In this document: positions 19,284-26,481 of the stretch, one piece after another
Layout: each line of letters opens with the position of its first letter
Position numbering within the stretch: the stretch's first letter is position 1
Assembly: GCF_031119335.1 (NCBI RefSeq)
Contig: NZ_JAVHXT010000009.1
Coordinates: forward strand, 63,384-127,383
Reading direction: 5' to 3'
From: Pedobacter sp.
GTDB lineage: Bacteria > Bacteroidota > Bacteroidia > Sphingobacteriales > Sphingobacteriaceae
DNA length: 64,000 nt
Translations under genes and position numbers: made by a program
The notes under the pieces: model-generated
What the model saw: only the letters and a program-made list of their open reading frames with translations
Told to the model about the DNA's origin: nothing
Database searches by the model: none

Positions 19284-19489
19284 TAGGTACTTGCATCTTT
19301 GTAATGTCGCTGGTCGATAATAGTTCTTTGATTAAATATAAAATAGATATAAAGAAATTCCGATGTAAAAATCGGGATGGCAAATTAAAGTTTAAACCTA
19401 TCCTTAGTTGAGGGTTTCAAATGGCGCCAAAGTATGAGTTGCACTGCATGATCATATACTGATAGGAGAACGATTTTTTGTCTAAACAC

Positions 19490-19554
19490 GTTGTGTGTCG
19501 TGGGTTCGAATCCCGCTTCCGTTAAGCGGAATAACTCAGGGGTAGAGTAACAAC
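19490..19554 (+). ncRNA. Permuted tRNA-like fold 1 (tRNA-Gly-like, opened in the anticodon loop)
   Basis: The 3' half precedes the 5' half. Order: anticodon-stem 3' strand GTTGT (19490-19494), variable bases, T-arm (GTGGG-TTCGAAT-CCCGC, 19500-19516), acceptor 3' strand TTCCGT (19517-19522), linker TAA, acceptor 5' strand GCGGAA (19526-19531), TA, D-arm (ACTC-AGGGGTA-GAGT, 19534-19548), anticodon-stem 5' strand ACAAC (19550-19554). All four tRNA stems form only in this permuted reading. The sequence resembles Bacteroidota tRNA-Gly, but the acceptor stem is 6 bp, closed by a short linker, and no anticodon loop is encoded. Exact RNA ends are unknown. Confidence 0.7.
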
Positions 19555-19561
19555 CAAATAT

Positions 19562-19638
19562 GCAGGTTCGAATCCTGCTTCCAACCACAAATTGGAATAG
19601 CAAAATTGGTAATGCAATGGATTAGGGTTCCATCTAGA
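19562..19638 (+). ncRNA. Permuted tRNA-like fold 2 (opened between variable loop and T-stem)
   Basis: Order: T-arm (GCAGG-TTCGAAT-CCTGC, 19562-19578), acceptor 3' strand TTCCAA (19579-19584), linker CCACAAA, acceptor 5' strand TTGGAA (19592-19597), TA, D-arm (GCA...TGC with GG in the loop, 19600-19615), a full anticodon arm (ATGGA-TTAGGGT-TCCAT, 19617-19633), variable CTAGA. The 7-base loop has U33 and would present AGG as anticodon. As in fold 1 the acceptor stem is 6 bp and its two strands are joined, so no free CCA end exists unless cleaved. It lies 7 bases after fold 1. Both T-loops are TTCGAAT. Confidence 0.7.
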
Positions 19639-19945
19639 AAGAAGAGATACTTCAAATTTCTCAAACCGAAAGCGTTGCAAAAGCACTCGGCTTGTAAAGG
19701 TTGCAAAATCTTGAAGAGCAAATTTGCCTTTTGCTTTGTAAGTAAAACGAAAAAGGTGCTGATTTAAAAATCAAATTATCTGGCTACTAAAGCAAAATTC
19801 GCATGAATATCGCAATAGCTAAAAGCTGATTTCATTTTTAAAAACAACCAGACACAATTTACTTCCGCAGAAAACAAATGAATGTTTTGGCAACGCTTTT
19901 TAAAATGTAAATAATTAAACAGTAATAATTTAAACATCAAAAAAC

Positions 19946-21043
19946 ATGAAAAGAATTACAGTTAACACCAATTATGTTGGATTGGTGTTTAAAAACGGAG
20001 AATTTAAAAGAGTATTAACAACAGGTACTTACTGGTTGGGTTTCGGTGAAAATGTGACTTTGTACGATAAAAGCAAAGACTACGATTTCTCAACTGCCGA
20101 GTTAGATGTGTTATTGTTGAATGAAGACTTTGTAAACTTAATTTACTTGGTAAGCGTGGCCGATAATGAATTGACTTTAGTTTATCAAAACAGAAACTTT
20201 AAAAACGTTTTAAAAGCTGGCAGATATGTGATTTGGAAAGGTTTATCGGCTTACGAGTTTGTAACTGTTGACATCAGCAAGATAGAAATTGAAAACACCA
20301 TCGATAAATACTTATTTGAGAAAGGTGCGTTGTTCAACTTTATCAGAATGTATAAAATTGAAGCTTATGAAAAAGGCATCATGTTAATTGATGGAAAATT
20401 TGATAGAATTTTAGAAGCTGGAACTTATTTGTACTGGAAAAACAATATCACAATTGACGTTTTGAAAGCCGATTTGAGGCAATTGAACATGGAGATTGTT
20501 GGTCAAGAGATTTTGACGAAAGATAAAGCGCAATTGAGGGTGAATTTTACCATCCAATACAAAGTGGAAGATGTGGTTAAAGCCTTGTTGATGAACAAAG
20601 ATTTCGAAAAGCAATTATATGTTACAATGCAATTGGCTTTAAGGTCAGCTGTAGGTTTAATGACTTTCGACGAGTTAATGGAAAGCAAGGAAAAAATTGG
20701 CACCGCAGTTTTGGAAGCTACTTTGGCTAAAGCGGAAGAGTTGGGTGTGAAATTAGCCGATGCGGGTGTGAAAGACATCATTTTATCTGGCGAAATTAAA
20801 GACATCATGAACCAAGTGTTGGTTGCCGAAAAAAGAGCACAAGCTAACATGATTACGAGGAGAGAGGAAACGGCATCTACAAGAAGTTTGTTGAATACCG
20901 CAAAATTGATGGAAGATAACGCCATGTTGTACAAATTGAAAGAGATGGAATACGTGGAGAAAATTGCAGAGAAAATTAATACCATCAGTTTATCTGGCAG
21001 CGGGCAAATTGTAGATCAATTGAAACAAATTTTTGTGAAGTAA
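19946..21043 (+). CDS. Slipin/SPFH (band 7) protein with triplicated N-terminal motif
   Basis: A 365-residue SPFH-family scaffold. There is no N-terminal membrane helix, unlike most slipins. Instead, three copies of a VxxNGxFxxVLxxGxYxxW-like motif occur at about 12-30, 77-97 and 144-164 (FKNGEFKRVLTTGTYW, YQNRNFKNVLKAGRYVIW, LIDGKFDRILEAGTYLYW). The SPFH core follows (about 182-310: LNMEIVGQEILTKDKAQLRVNFTIQYKV), with a charged helical tail. SPFH proteins form ring or cage assemblies. Pairing with rtcB downstream and the tRNA-like RNAs upstream suggests a scaffold for RNA repair (inference). The start is the ATG after an A/T-rich leader. Confidence 0.85.
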   Translation: MKRITVNTNYVGLVFKNGEFKRVLTTGTYWLGFGENVTLYDKSKDYDFSTAELDVLLLNEDFVNLIYLVSVADNELTLVYQNRNFKNVLKAGRYVIWKGLSAYEFVTVDISKIEIENTIDKYLFEKGALFNFIRMYKIEAYEKGIMLIDGKFDRILEAGTYLYWKNNITIDVLKADLRQLNMEIVGQEILTKDKAQLRVNFTIQYKVEDVVKALLMNKDFEKQLYVTMQLALRSAVGLMTFDELMESKEKIGTAVLEATLAKAEELGVKLADAGVKDIILSGEIKDIMNQVLVAEKRAQANMITRREETASTRSLLNTAKLMEDNAMLYKLKEMEYVEKIAEKINTISLSGSGQIVDQLKQIFVK

Positions 21044-21052
21044 TAGGCTCTA

Positions 21053-21165
21053 TCGTCATTGCGAGCTTTGCGAAGCAATCTTACAACTATAGCTAGTTTG
21101 TTTAAGTATTCGCTTTAAGATTGCTTTCCCGAATGGTCGAGATGAACTGTGCCTCGCAATGACGA
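21053..21165. repeat. Palindromic CGTCATTGCGAG element between slipin and rtcB
   Basis: A 13-bp perfect terminal inverted repeat (TCGTCATTGCGAG 21053-21065; CTCGCAATGACGA 21153-21165) encloses imperfectly complementary AAGCAATCTTA/TAAGATTGCTTT text. It is a MITE-like or REP-like intergenic element without coding capacity. It sits inside the presumed operon and may tune rtcB expression. Confidence 0.65.
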
Positions 21166-21239
21166 AATGCTCTCAAAATAAATTAAATTTAGACGCCCTC
21201 GGTAAGTGAACGATGCTTGCCGAGGTTAGATTAAGAACA

Positions 21240-22670
21240 ATGAAAACAAATATAACAGGAACTCACCTTTTGGCAATTGGTTACTCCGAAGGAAAAATAG
21301 TGGGCTTAGCTTTAGATATTTTGAAGGAAAACTTCAAAGAAATTGAAGAAGTAGAGTTATTAGCCTTATTTAAAAAAGTAAAAGATTATCCAGAAAGTTT
21401 TTTGGATGATCCAATATTGGCCGAATTAGCAAAAACAATGATTGAAGATGCTTTGCCAAAAACAAAAGACACCATCGATTTAGTGTCGCAAGCTGATGCA
21501 AAATCTTACATCACTTTTGGTGAAAGCTATATTGAGGAAGGTGCAAGAAACCAAATGGATATTGCCATGAAGTTACCAGTTACAGCAGCTGGCGCTTTAA
21601 TGCCAGATGCGCACCAAGGTTATGGTTTGCCAATTGGTGGTGTTTTGGCTACAAAAAATGCAATTATTCCTTATGGTGTTGGCGTGGATATTGGTTGTAG
21701 AATGGCATTAAGCATCTTCGATATTCCAGAAAAGCATTATTTTGGGAAAGACGCGATGTACAAAAGAGAACTGCTTGCTTTTACCAGATTTGGTGCAGGA
21801 AGGGAGTTTAGGGGATTGGAAAGAGCGGACCATGACGTGATGGATAGTGAAGCTTTCAACGCTACACCATTTTTGAAAAACTTACATGGTAAAGCTTGGG
21901 CGCAATTAGGTACTTCGGGTGGTGGAAATCACTTTGTGGAATGGGGGATTATTGAATTTGCCGAAAGAGATGAGGCTTTGAACATTGATAAAGGTCGATA
22001 TGTAGCTTTGTTGACACACTCTGGTTCTAGAGGCTTGGGTGCGACTATCGCAGGTCATTATACCAAAATAGCAAAGGAAATTTGCAAGCTGCCAAAGGAA
22101 GCGGTGAACTTATCTTATTTAGATTTGAACTCTGCCGAAGGTCAAGAATACTGGATTGCCATGAATTTAGCGGGAGATTATGCTTCTGCTTGTCACGAGG
22201 TTATCCATAAAAGATTAACCAAAGCTATTGGTGCGAAAGTTTTAGCGAAGGTAGAAAACCATCATAATTTTGCTTGGAAAGAAACCTTGAACGGCGAAGA
22301 AGTGATTGTGCACAGAAAAGGTGCAACACCGGCAGGAAAGGGTGTGATGGGCATTATTCCAGGAAGTATGACTGCGCCGGGTTTCTTGGTGAGAGGTAAA
22401 GGCGAAGTGTCTTCGATTAATTCGGCATCGCATGGTGCTGGTAGGTTGATGAGTAGAACCAAAGCTATCCAAAGCATTACAAAGTCGGATATGAAGGCTA
22501 TTTTGAAAGACCACGGTGTAACTTTAATTGGTGCTGGCTTAGATGAAGCACCAATGGCTTATAAAGATATTCATCAAGTAATGGCTGCACAAACCGAATT
22601 GGTTGATGTGGTTGCTAAATTTGAACCTAAAATGGTAAGAATGGCGGATGATGGGAGTAGGGAGGACTAG
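21240..22670 (+). CDS. rtcB: RtcB RNA ligase (2',3'-cyclic phosphate/5'-OH)
   Basis: Joins RNA 2',3'-cyclic phosphate or 3'-phosphate ends to 5'-OH ends using GTP and Mn. The start is the ATG at 21240 (MKTNITGTHLL), giving 476 residues; an in-frame ATG at 21213 would add nine non-conserved residues. Signatures: GLPIGGVLA, VDIGCRM with metal-ligand Cys153, GTSGGGNHFVEW, HSGSRGLG, and the guanylylated His398 in ASHGAGRLMSR. No archease or RtcA gene is seen nearby. It follows slipin on the same strand, separated by a palindromic element, and is the only ligase in the window. Confidence 0.96.
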   Translation: MKTNITGTHLLAIGYSEGKIVGLALDILKENFKEIEEVELLALFKKVKDYPESFLDDPILAELAKTMIEDALPKTKDTIDLVSQADAKSYITFGESYIEEGARNQMDIAMKLPVTAAGALMPDAHQGYGLPIGGVLATKNAIIPYGVGVDIGCRMALSIFDIPEKHYFGKDAMYKRELLAFTRFGAGREFRGLERADHDVMDSEAFNATPFLKNLHGKAWAQLGTSGGGNHFVEWGIIEFAERDEALNIDKGRYVALLTHSGSRGLGATIAGHYTKIAKEICKLPKEAVNLSYLDLNSAEGQEYWIAMNLAGDYASACHEVIHKRLTKAIGAKVLAKVENHHNFAWKETLNGEEVIVHRKGATPAGKGVMGIIPGSMTAPGFLVRGKGEVSSINSASHGAGRLMSRTKAIQSITKSDMKAILKDHGVTLIGAGLDEAPMAYKDIHQVMAAQTELVDVVAKFEPKMVRMADDGSRED

Positions 22671-22693
22671 CCCCAAACCCCTAAAGGGGCTTT
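22671..22693. repeat. CCCCTAAAGGGG palindrome
   Basis: One copy of the CCCCAAACCCCTAAAGGGGCTTTT unit also seen near 32020, 40660 and 47640. It lies directly after the rtcB stop and, with its T-run, can act as a terminator. Confidence 0.65.
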
Positions 22694-22725
22694 TACGGCA
22701 AGAATAAAAACACAAAAAAGACACA

Positions 22726-23181
22726 ATGGCTTTAAACAATCGAAAATCGTTTCTTGAACTAAAATCAATTTGGAAAGACGAACATATGTTTGAACTAAAA
22801 GTGACAGTGTCAAACAATATATTTTCGGGTGTAACAGAAGTTTACGACCAGTATGAGCGTATAGCTGAATTTGCAAAGGAATTGACTGATTACCCTAGAG
22901 AGAACAAAATTCTTTTTTATAAAGCTGGAGAAAAAGATAGTTACTCTTATTTTTCGATGAAGTATTATCCAATTGATAATGTAGGGCACATTGGAGTAGA
23001 AATACATATCGAAAGTAATGTACCAACAATTTACAGACAGGAAGAAAAAGGCAAGCTAAAACTAGAAATAGTTGTTGAACCAAGTGCTATTGATAACTTT
23101 CGAAAAGCACTCTTTAATTTGGCAAGAAATAAAGAAGGAACTGCAATACTTTTTGGAAGTGATAATAGGCTTGACGATTAA
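22726..23181 (+). CDS. Hypothetical protein downstream of rtcB
   Basis: A 151-residue acidic/basic mixed soluble protein with no signal peptide and no family I recognise. The pattern of alternating hydrophobic strands (MFELKVTVSNNIFSG, SYFSMKYYPIDNVGHIGVEIHIES, KLKLEIVVEPSAIDNFRKAL) suggests an alpha/beta fold of the kind seen in small immunity-type or cytosolic accessory proteins. The in-frame MFELKV Met may be an alternative start. It follows rtcB by 55 bases on the same strand, but a terminator-like palindrome lies between, so membership in the RNA-repair unit is uncertain. Confidence 0.6.
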   Translation: MALNNRKSFLELKSIWKDEHMFELKVTVSNNIFSGVTEVYDQYERIAEFAKELTDYPRENKILFYKAGEKDSYSYFSMKYYPIDNVGHIGVEIHIESNVPTIYRQEEKGKLKLEIVVEPSAIDNFRKALFNLARNKEGTAILFGSDNRLDD

Positions 23182-23552
23182 TAAGCTCTGGACGAGATAA
23201 AGGGTACCACGTCATTAAAGAACTTGATAGTAAAAACAACCTCGTAGGTTTCAAAAACCTACGAGGTTTTGCTTTTTAGCAGTTTTAAAAGGTTCAAAAT
23301 AGCACTGTTTTAAGTTAAATAAACCTGTATTGAAGTGGAAACAAATCCCGATTTATGCATCTGTTTTTATTGTTTTACGGTTTGTTTGCTTGTTGCCCAG
23401 GTTTTATCGGGATGTTGAAACGGAAAGCAGGGACTACCAAATAACAATGCTACATACATTGCTTTTCAAATAAATTGAGGCATTTTAGTTTAGAAACAAA
23501 CCAAATTACAAGCCTAAATTTGCGATTTGACCGTTTTTAGTAATTTTGCGTT
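23182..23552. other. Intergenic region with hairpin and promoter-like elements
   Basis: A 371-base gene-free stretch. It has a terminator-like 14-bp hairpin (AACCTCGTAGGTTT, 23238-23268) followed by a T-run, and at its end a TTG (23520-23522), 18 bases, then TAATTTTG (23541-23548), a good Bacteroidota promoter. Transcription would begin almost at the ATG at 23553, so the next gene is leaderless or uses a slightly later start. Confidence 0.5.
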
Positions 23553-24866
23553 ATGCAACAAGAAATCATCGACATCAAGCGTAAGGCACTTAAGATTAAT
23601 TTGAACCCCAAAATTTACGGTACTTTTGCAGAAATAGGCGCCGGACAGGAAGTTTCGAGAGCTTTTTTTAACGTTGGTGCAGCTTCGGGTACGGTTGCAA
23701 AGACCATTTCGGCTTACGATATGACTTTTAGCGACGAGATTTACGGTGCCGAAGATTCGGGGAGATATGTAAGCCAAACTCGTTTGTTGAAAATGCTCGA
23801 CCACGAATATACGTTGTTGATTGAGCGTTTAAAAGGTGAGAAGCACAGCGATAAAACTTTCTTCGCGTTTGCTAATACGGTAACCACCTTAAATTTTGCC
23901 CGTACCAATGATCCGCATGGTTGGGTTGGTTTGCGTTTTCAGAGCGAACCAGGAGGTTTGCCAAATGAGATTTATTTTCACGTACGTTTGCTAGATACCG
24001 ATGTGCAGATGCAACAACGTGTGTTGGGAATGATTGGTGTGAACTTGGTTTATGCGGCATTTTACTACGCCAACGATCCTAAGAAGATGATCGAATCGTT
24101 GGTTGATAACCTGAATGTTGGCTCTGTTGAAATTGATTTAATCTCTGTACAAGGTCCTGCTTTTGGAGAAGTCAACAACTTGCTGCTTAACCTTTATCTA
24201 ATTGTTAAAGACTTTTCTACGGCTGCAATTTTCGATTCTGATTCGCATCCGCGACAAGCAAAGGATTTGCTTTACAAAAAGGATGTGATGATTTTGCGGA
24301 CCAAATACGGACAGAAATCTAACCCTAACTTTAGTTTATTTAACAAGGCGGCAGATCAGTTTAAACTGGTGAACAAGGTTGACGACAATAACTTAATTGT
24401 GATGATTGAGGTTTTGATTACCAATGTTTTAACTGCTGCGCAAGAAACGCCAGATGATATTGATTTAGAAGTGGTTGCTAAAAGGGCAGAGGAGATGTGC
24501 AAAACGGGTAACTTCGTTATTGTATCTAACTTTACCCGTAAAAATAGGTTAGCGAAATATTTAGATAGATGCAGACCGAAAAGCGTTGGCATGTCTACCA
24601 ATATCAACAACTTAAAGTTTGTATTTAACTCGGCTAATTTTGGCGAAAACTATACTGGTCATTTGTTGAGCTACGTAAATGACATGTTTAGCAGAAATGT
24701 GAGGTTATTCGCTTATCCGTTCTTAGATAAGAAAAGCAATACGGTAATTACTACCCAAAATATGCCAGTATCGCCAGAAGCAAAACCTTTATTCGATTTC
24801 TTAATTATGAATGGTTACATTACCGATATTAAGGATTATGCGGAAGGAGAAGTAAAAACAGTTTAG
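23553..24866 (+). CDS. Conserved protein of unknown function
   Basis: A 437-residue cytosolic protein without signal peptide or membrane helices. Opening LNPKIYGTFAEIGAGQEVSRAFFNVGAASGTVAKTISAYDM-type text is, from memory, strongly conserved in Bacteroidota proteins that carry misleading labels such as TonB-dependent receptor or nicotinate-nucleotide adenylyltransferase; the sequence shows neither a barrel nor a HxGH nucleotidyltransferase motif. A middle segment is hydrophobic (VLGMIGVNLVYAAFYYA) but probably buried. It stands alone between a hairpin and the GH43 gene. No function is assigned. Confidence 0.75.
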   Translation: MQQEIIDIKRKALKINLNPKIYGTFAEIGAGQEVSRAFFNVGAASGTVAKTISAYDMTFSDEIYGAEDSGRYVSQTRLLKMLDHEYTLLIERLKGEKHSDKTFFAFANTVTTLNFARTNDPHGWVGLRFQSEPGGLPNEIYFHVRLLDTDVQMQQRVLGMIGVNLVYAAFYYANDPKKMIESLVDNLNVGSVEIDLISVQGPAFGEVNNLLLNLYLIVKDFSTAAIFDSDSHPRQAKDLLYKKDVMILRTKYGQKSNPNFSLFNKAADQFKLVNKVDDNNLIVMIEVLITNVLTAAQETPDDIDLEVVAKRAEEMCKTGNFVIVSNFTRKNRLAKYLDRCRPKSVGMSTNINNLKFVFNSANFGENYTGHLLSYVNDMFSRNVRLFAYPFLDKKSNTVITTQNMPVSPEAKPLFDFLIMNGYITDIKDYAEGEVKTV

Positions 24867-24905
24867 TGAATAGCAAAACAAAATATTTTTGTTTATCTTA
24901 CAGCT

Positions 24906-25868
24906 ATGAAACTAAAACGATTTATTTACTTGTTAATCGCACTTCCGATGGTGTCTCAAGCGCAATCATCGGGCAATCCAATTTTTAAAGGTTGGTACGC
25001 AGATCCGGAGGCAATAATATTTGATAAAACGTATTGGGTTTACCCAACTTACTCTGCTAAATATAAAGAGCAAGTTTTTATGGATGCTTTTTCATCAAAA
25101 GATTTAGTTACTTGGAAGAAGCATGATCGAATTATTGATACTTCAGCTGTAAAATGGGCAAAGAAAGCAATGTGGGCTCCGTCTATCACCAAAAAGGGCG
25201 GGAAATATTATTTGTTTTTCGGAGCGAATGATATCCAAAGCGATAATGAAGTTGGCGGTATTGGAGTAGCAGTAGCAAATAAGCCACAAGGTCCTTTCAA
25301 AGATTTGTTGGGTAAGCCGTTAATAGATAAGTTTTATAATAAGGCACAACCTATTGATCAGTTTGTGTTTAAAGATAAGGATGGACAGTATTATTTAATT
25401 TACGGAGGTTGGAGGCACTGTAACATTGCTAAATTAAATAATGATTTTACAGGTTTCGTAGCTTTTGAAGACGGAACAACTTTTAAAGAAATTACTCCAG
25501 AAGGTTATGTAGAAGGTTCTTTTATGTTTATAAAAGATGGTAAGTACTATTTTATGTGGAGCGAAGGCGGTTGGACTGGTCCCGATTATTCAGTTGCCTA
25601 TGCCATTGCCGATTCGCCTTTAGGTCCCTTCAAAAGAATTGGAAAGATTTTAAAGCAAGATCCTGCCGTAGCTACAGGTGCCGGACATCATTCCGTAATT
25701 CACAACGCCAAAAAAGATTCTTGGTATATTGTTTATCATCGCAGGCCATTGGGAGAAAAAGATGGTAATCATCGAGTGACTTGTATAGATATGATGACTT
25801 TTGATGAGAATGGTTTGATTAATCCTGTGAAAATTACGAACGAAGGTGTAAGTAAGAGTAAGTTGTAG
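24906..25868 (+). CDS. GH43-family arabinofuranosidase/xylosidase, secreted
   Basis: A 320-residue five-bladed propeller hydrolase with a signal peptide ending VSQAQ. The GH43 triad is visible: base Asp33 in WYADPEA, Asp151 in PIDQFVFKDKDG, and acid Glu203 in YVEGSFMF. Other family marks are MWAPSI and AGHHSV. It probably removes arabinose or xylose side chains of hemicellulose, complementing the enzymes at 3-15 kb though 10 kb away. A TATTTTTG (-7-like) at 24884-24891 gives a very short leader. Substrate cannot be set from sequence. Confidence 0.9.
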   Translation: MKLKRFIYLLIALPMVSQAQSSGNPIFKGWYADPEAIIFDKTYWVYPTYSAKYKEQVFMDAFSSKDLVTWKKHDRIIDTSAVKWAKKAMWAPSITKKGGKYYLFFGANDIQSDNEVGGIGVAVANKPQGPFKDLLGKPLIDKFYNKAQPIDQFVFKDKDGQYYLIYGGWRHCNIAKLNNDFTGFVAFEDGTTFKEITPEGYVEGSFMFIKDGKYYFMWSEGGWTGPDYSVAYAIADSPLGPFKRIGKILKQDPAVATGAGHHSVIHNAKKDSWYIVYHRRPLGEKDGNHRVTCIDMMTFDENGLINPVKITNEGVSKSKL

Positions 25869-25882
25869 TTGGAGAGTTAAGG

Positions 25883-26329
25883 TTAAGGTTGAGGTTGGCT
25901 GTACAAATCTTTAAAAACAATGCCCATGTGCCTTTCGGGGTTTTCGATAGGCTTAAAACCGAACTGTTCGTACAGACCGTGCGCATCTAAGGTGGCTAAA
26001 TGATAACGGCGTAAGCCTTGCAAATCGGGATGAAATAACATTAAGGCCATCAGTTTTTTGGACAAACCTAAACCACGAAATTCTTCTTCTACGTAAACAT
26101 CGCATAGGTAAGCAAAAGTAGCTTTGTCGGTTATCCAGCGGGCAAAACCAACTTGTTGCTGTTCTTTGTAGATGCCGAAACAAAGCGAGTTTTCTATGGA
26201 ACGCTGCACCAAGGCTAACGGAATATCTTTAGCCCAATACGATTGCGTGCTTAAATAGTGATGCACTGCTTTAACATCAACTAAGTTGCCATCGTCTGAG
26301 AAAATAAATCCGTTTTCTTTGATTTCCAA
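25883..26329 (-). CDS. GNAT-family N-acetyltransferase
   Basis: A 148-residue acetyl-CoA-dependent transferase. The acetyl-CoA-binding motif A reads VEEEFRGLGLSKKLM, preceded by strand ATFAYLCDVYV, and the C-terminal LYEQFGFKPIENPERHM is the usual GNAT ending. Acceptor unknown. It is a single gene, convergent with the GH43 gene. Confidence 0.88.
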   Translation of the reverse strand: MEIKENGFIFSDDGNLVDVKAVHHYLSTQSYWAKDIPLALVQRSIENSLCFGIYKEQQQVGFARWITDKATFAYLCDVYVEEEFRGLGLSKKLMALMLFHPDLQGLRRYHLATLDAHGLYEQFGFKPIENPERHMGIVFKDLYSQPQP

Positions 26330-26481
26330 GCTTGATAATTTTGAATGATTAAATGAGTGAATGATAAAATAGGATTTTATTAGCTTTCAATAATTTTGAA
26401 TGATTAAATGAAAGAATAGACGGATTGGATTCAAATATTTACTCATTTACTCATTTACTCATTCAAAATTCAATCATTTCT

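Larger units (their letters stand above)
19080..19945 (+). other. 866-base intergenic region: operators and structured tRNA-mimic RNA
   Basis: No credible protein gene. It holds, in order: a TAATTTTG (-7-like) at 19128-19135 without a well-spaced TTG; two similar dyads (19154, 19265); a weaker -7-like CATCTTTG at 19294-19301; a foldable leader in which CCTATC (19397-19402) pairs with GATAGG (19461-19466) next to an AGTAT/ATACT hairpin; two permuted tRNA-like folds (19490-19638); and about 300 bases of further structured, gene-poor sequence running into the slipin gene. That last part includes a degenerate CTTGTAA anticodon-loop-like stretch near 19691 and small hairpins (GAAG/CTTC at 19641, TGCAA/TTGCA at 19676-19705). 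Confidence 0.7.

Noticed and set aside
19526..19586. Ordinary tRNA reading (5' half of fold 1 with 3' half of fold 2)
   Set aside because: The acceptor strands match in only four bases and there is no anticodon stem or loop; the permuted reading pairs all helices.
19385..19603. Minus-strand reading frame with GSRIRTC and GFEPTT text
   Set aside because: These strings are the usual false translation of tRNA T-arms; the frame covers the tRNA-like folds and has no protein-like features.
21213..21239. Upstream ATG for rtcB
   Set aside because: The extra nine residues are not RtcB-like, whereas the ATG at 21240 gives the expected N-terminus.
26390..26481. ACTCATTT simple repeats as a CRISPR-like array
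   Set aside because: The units are short, adjacent and have no spacers; no cas genes are present. Similar AACAATTAAAC tracts at 46320-46420 were rejected for the same reason.
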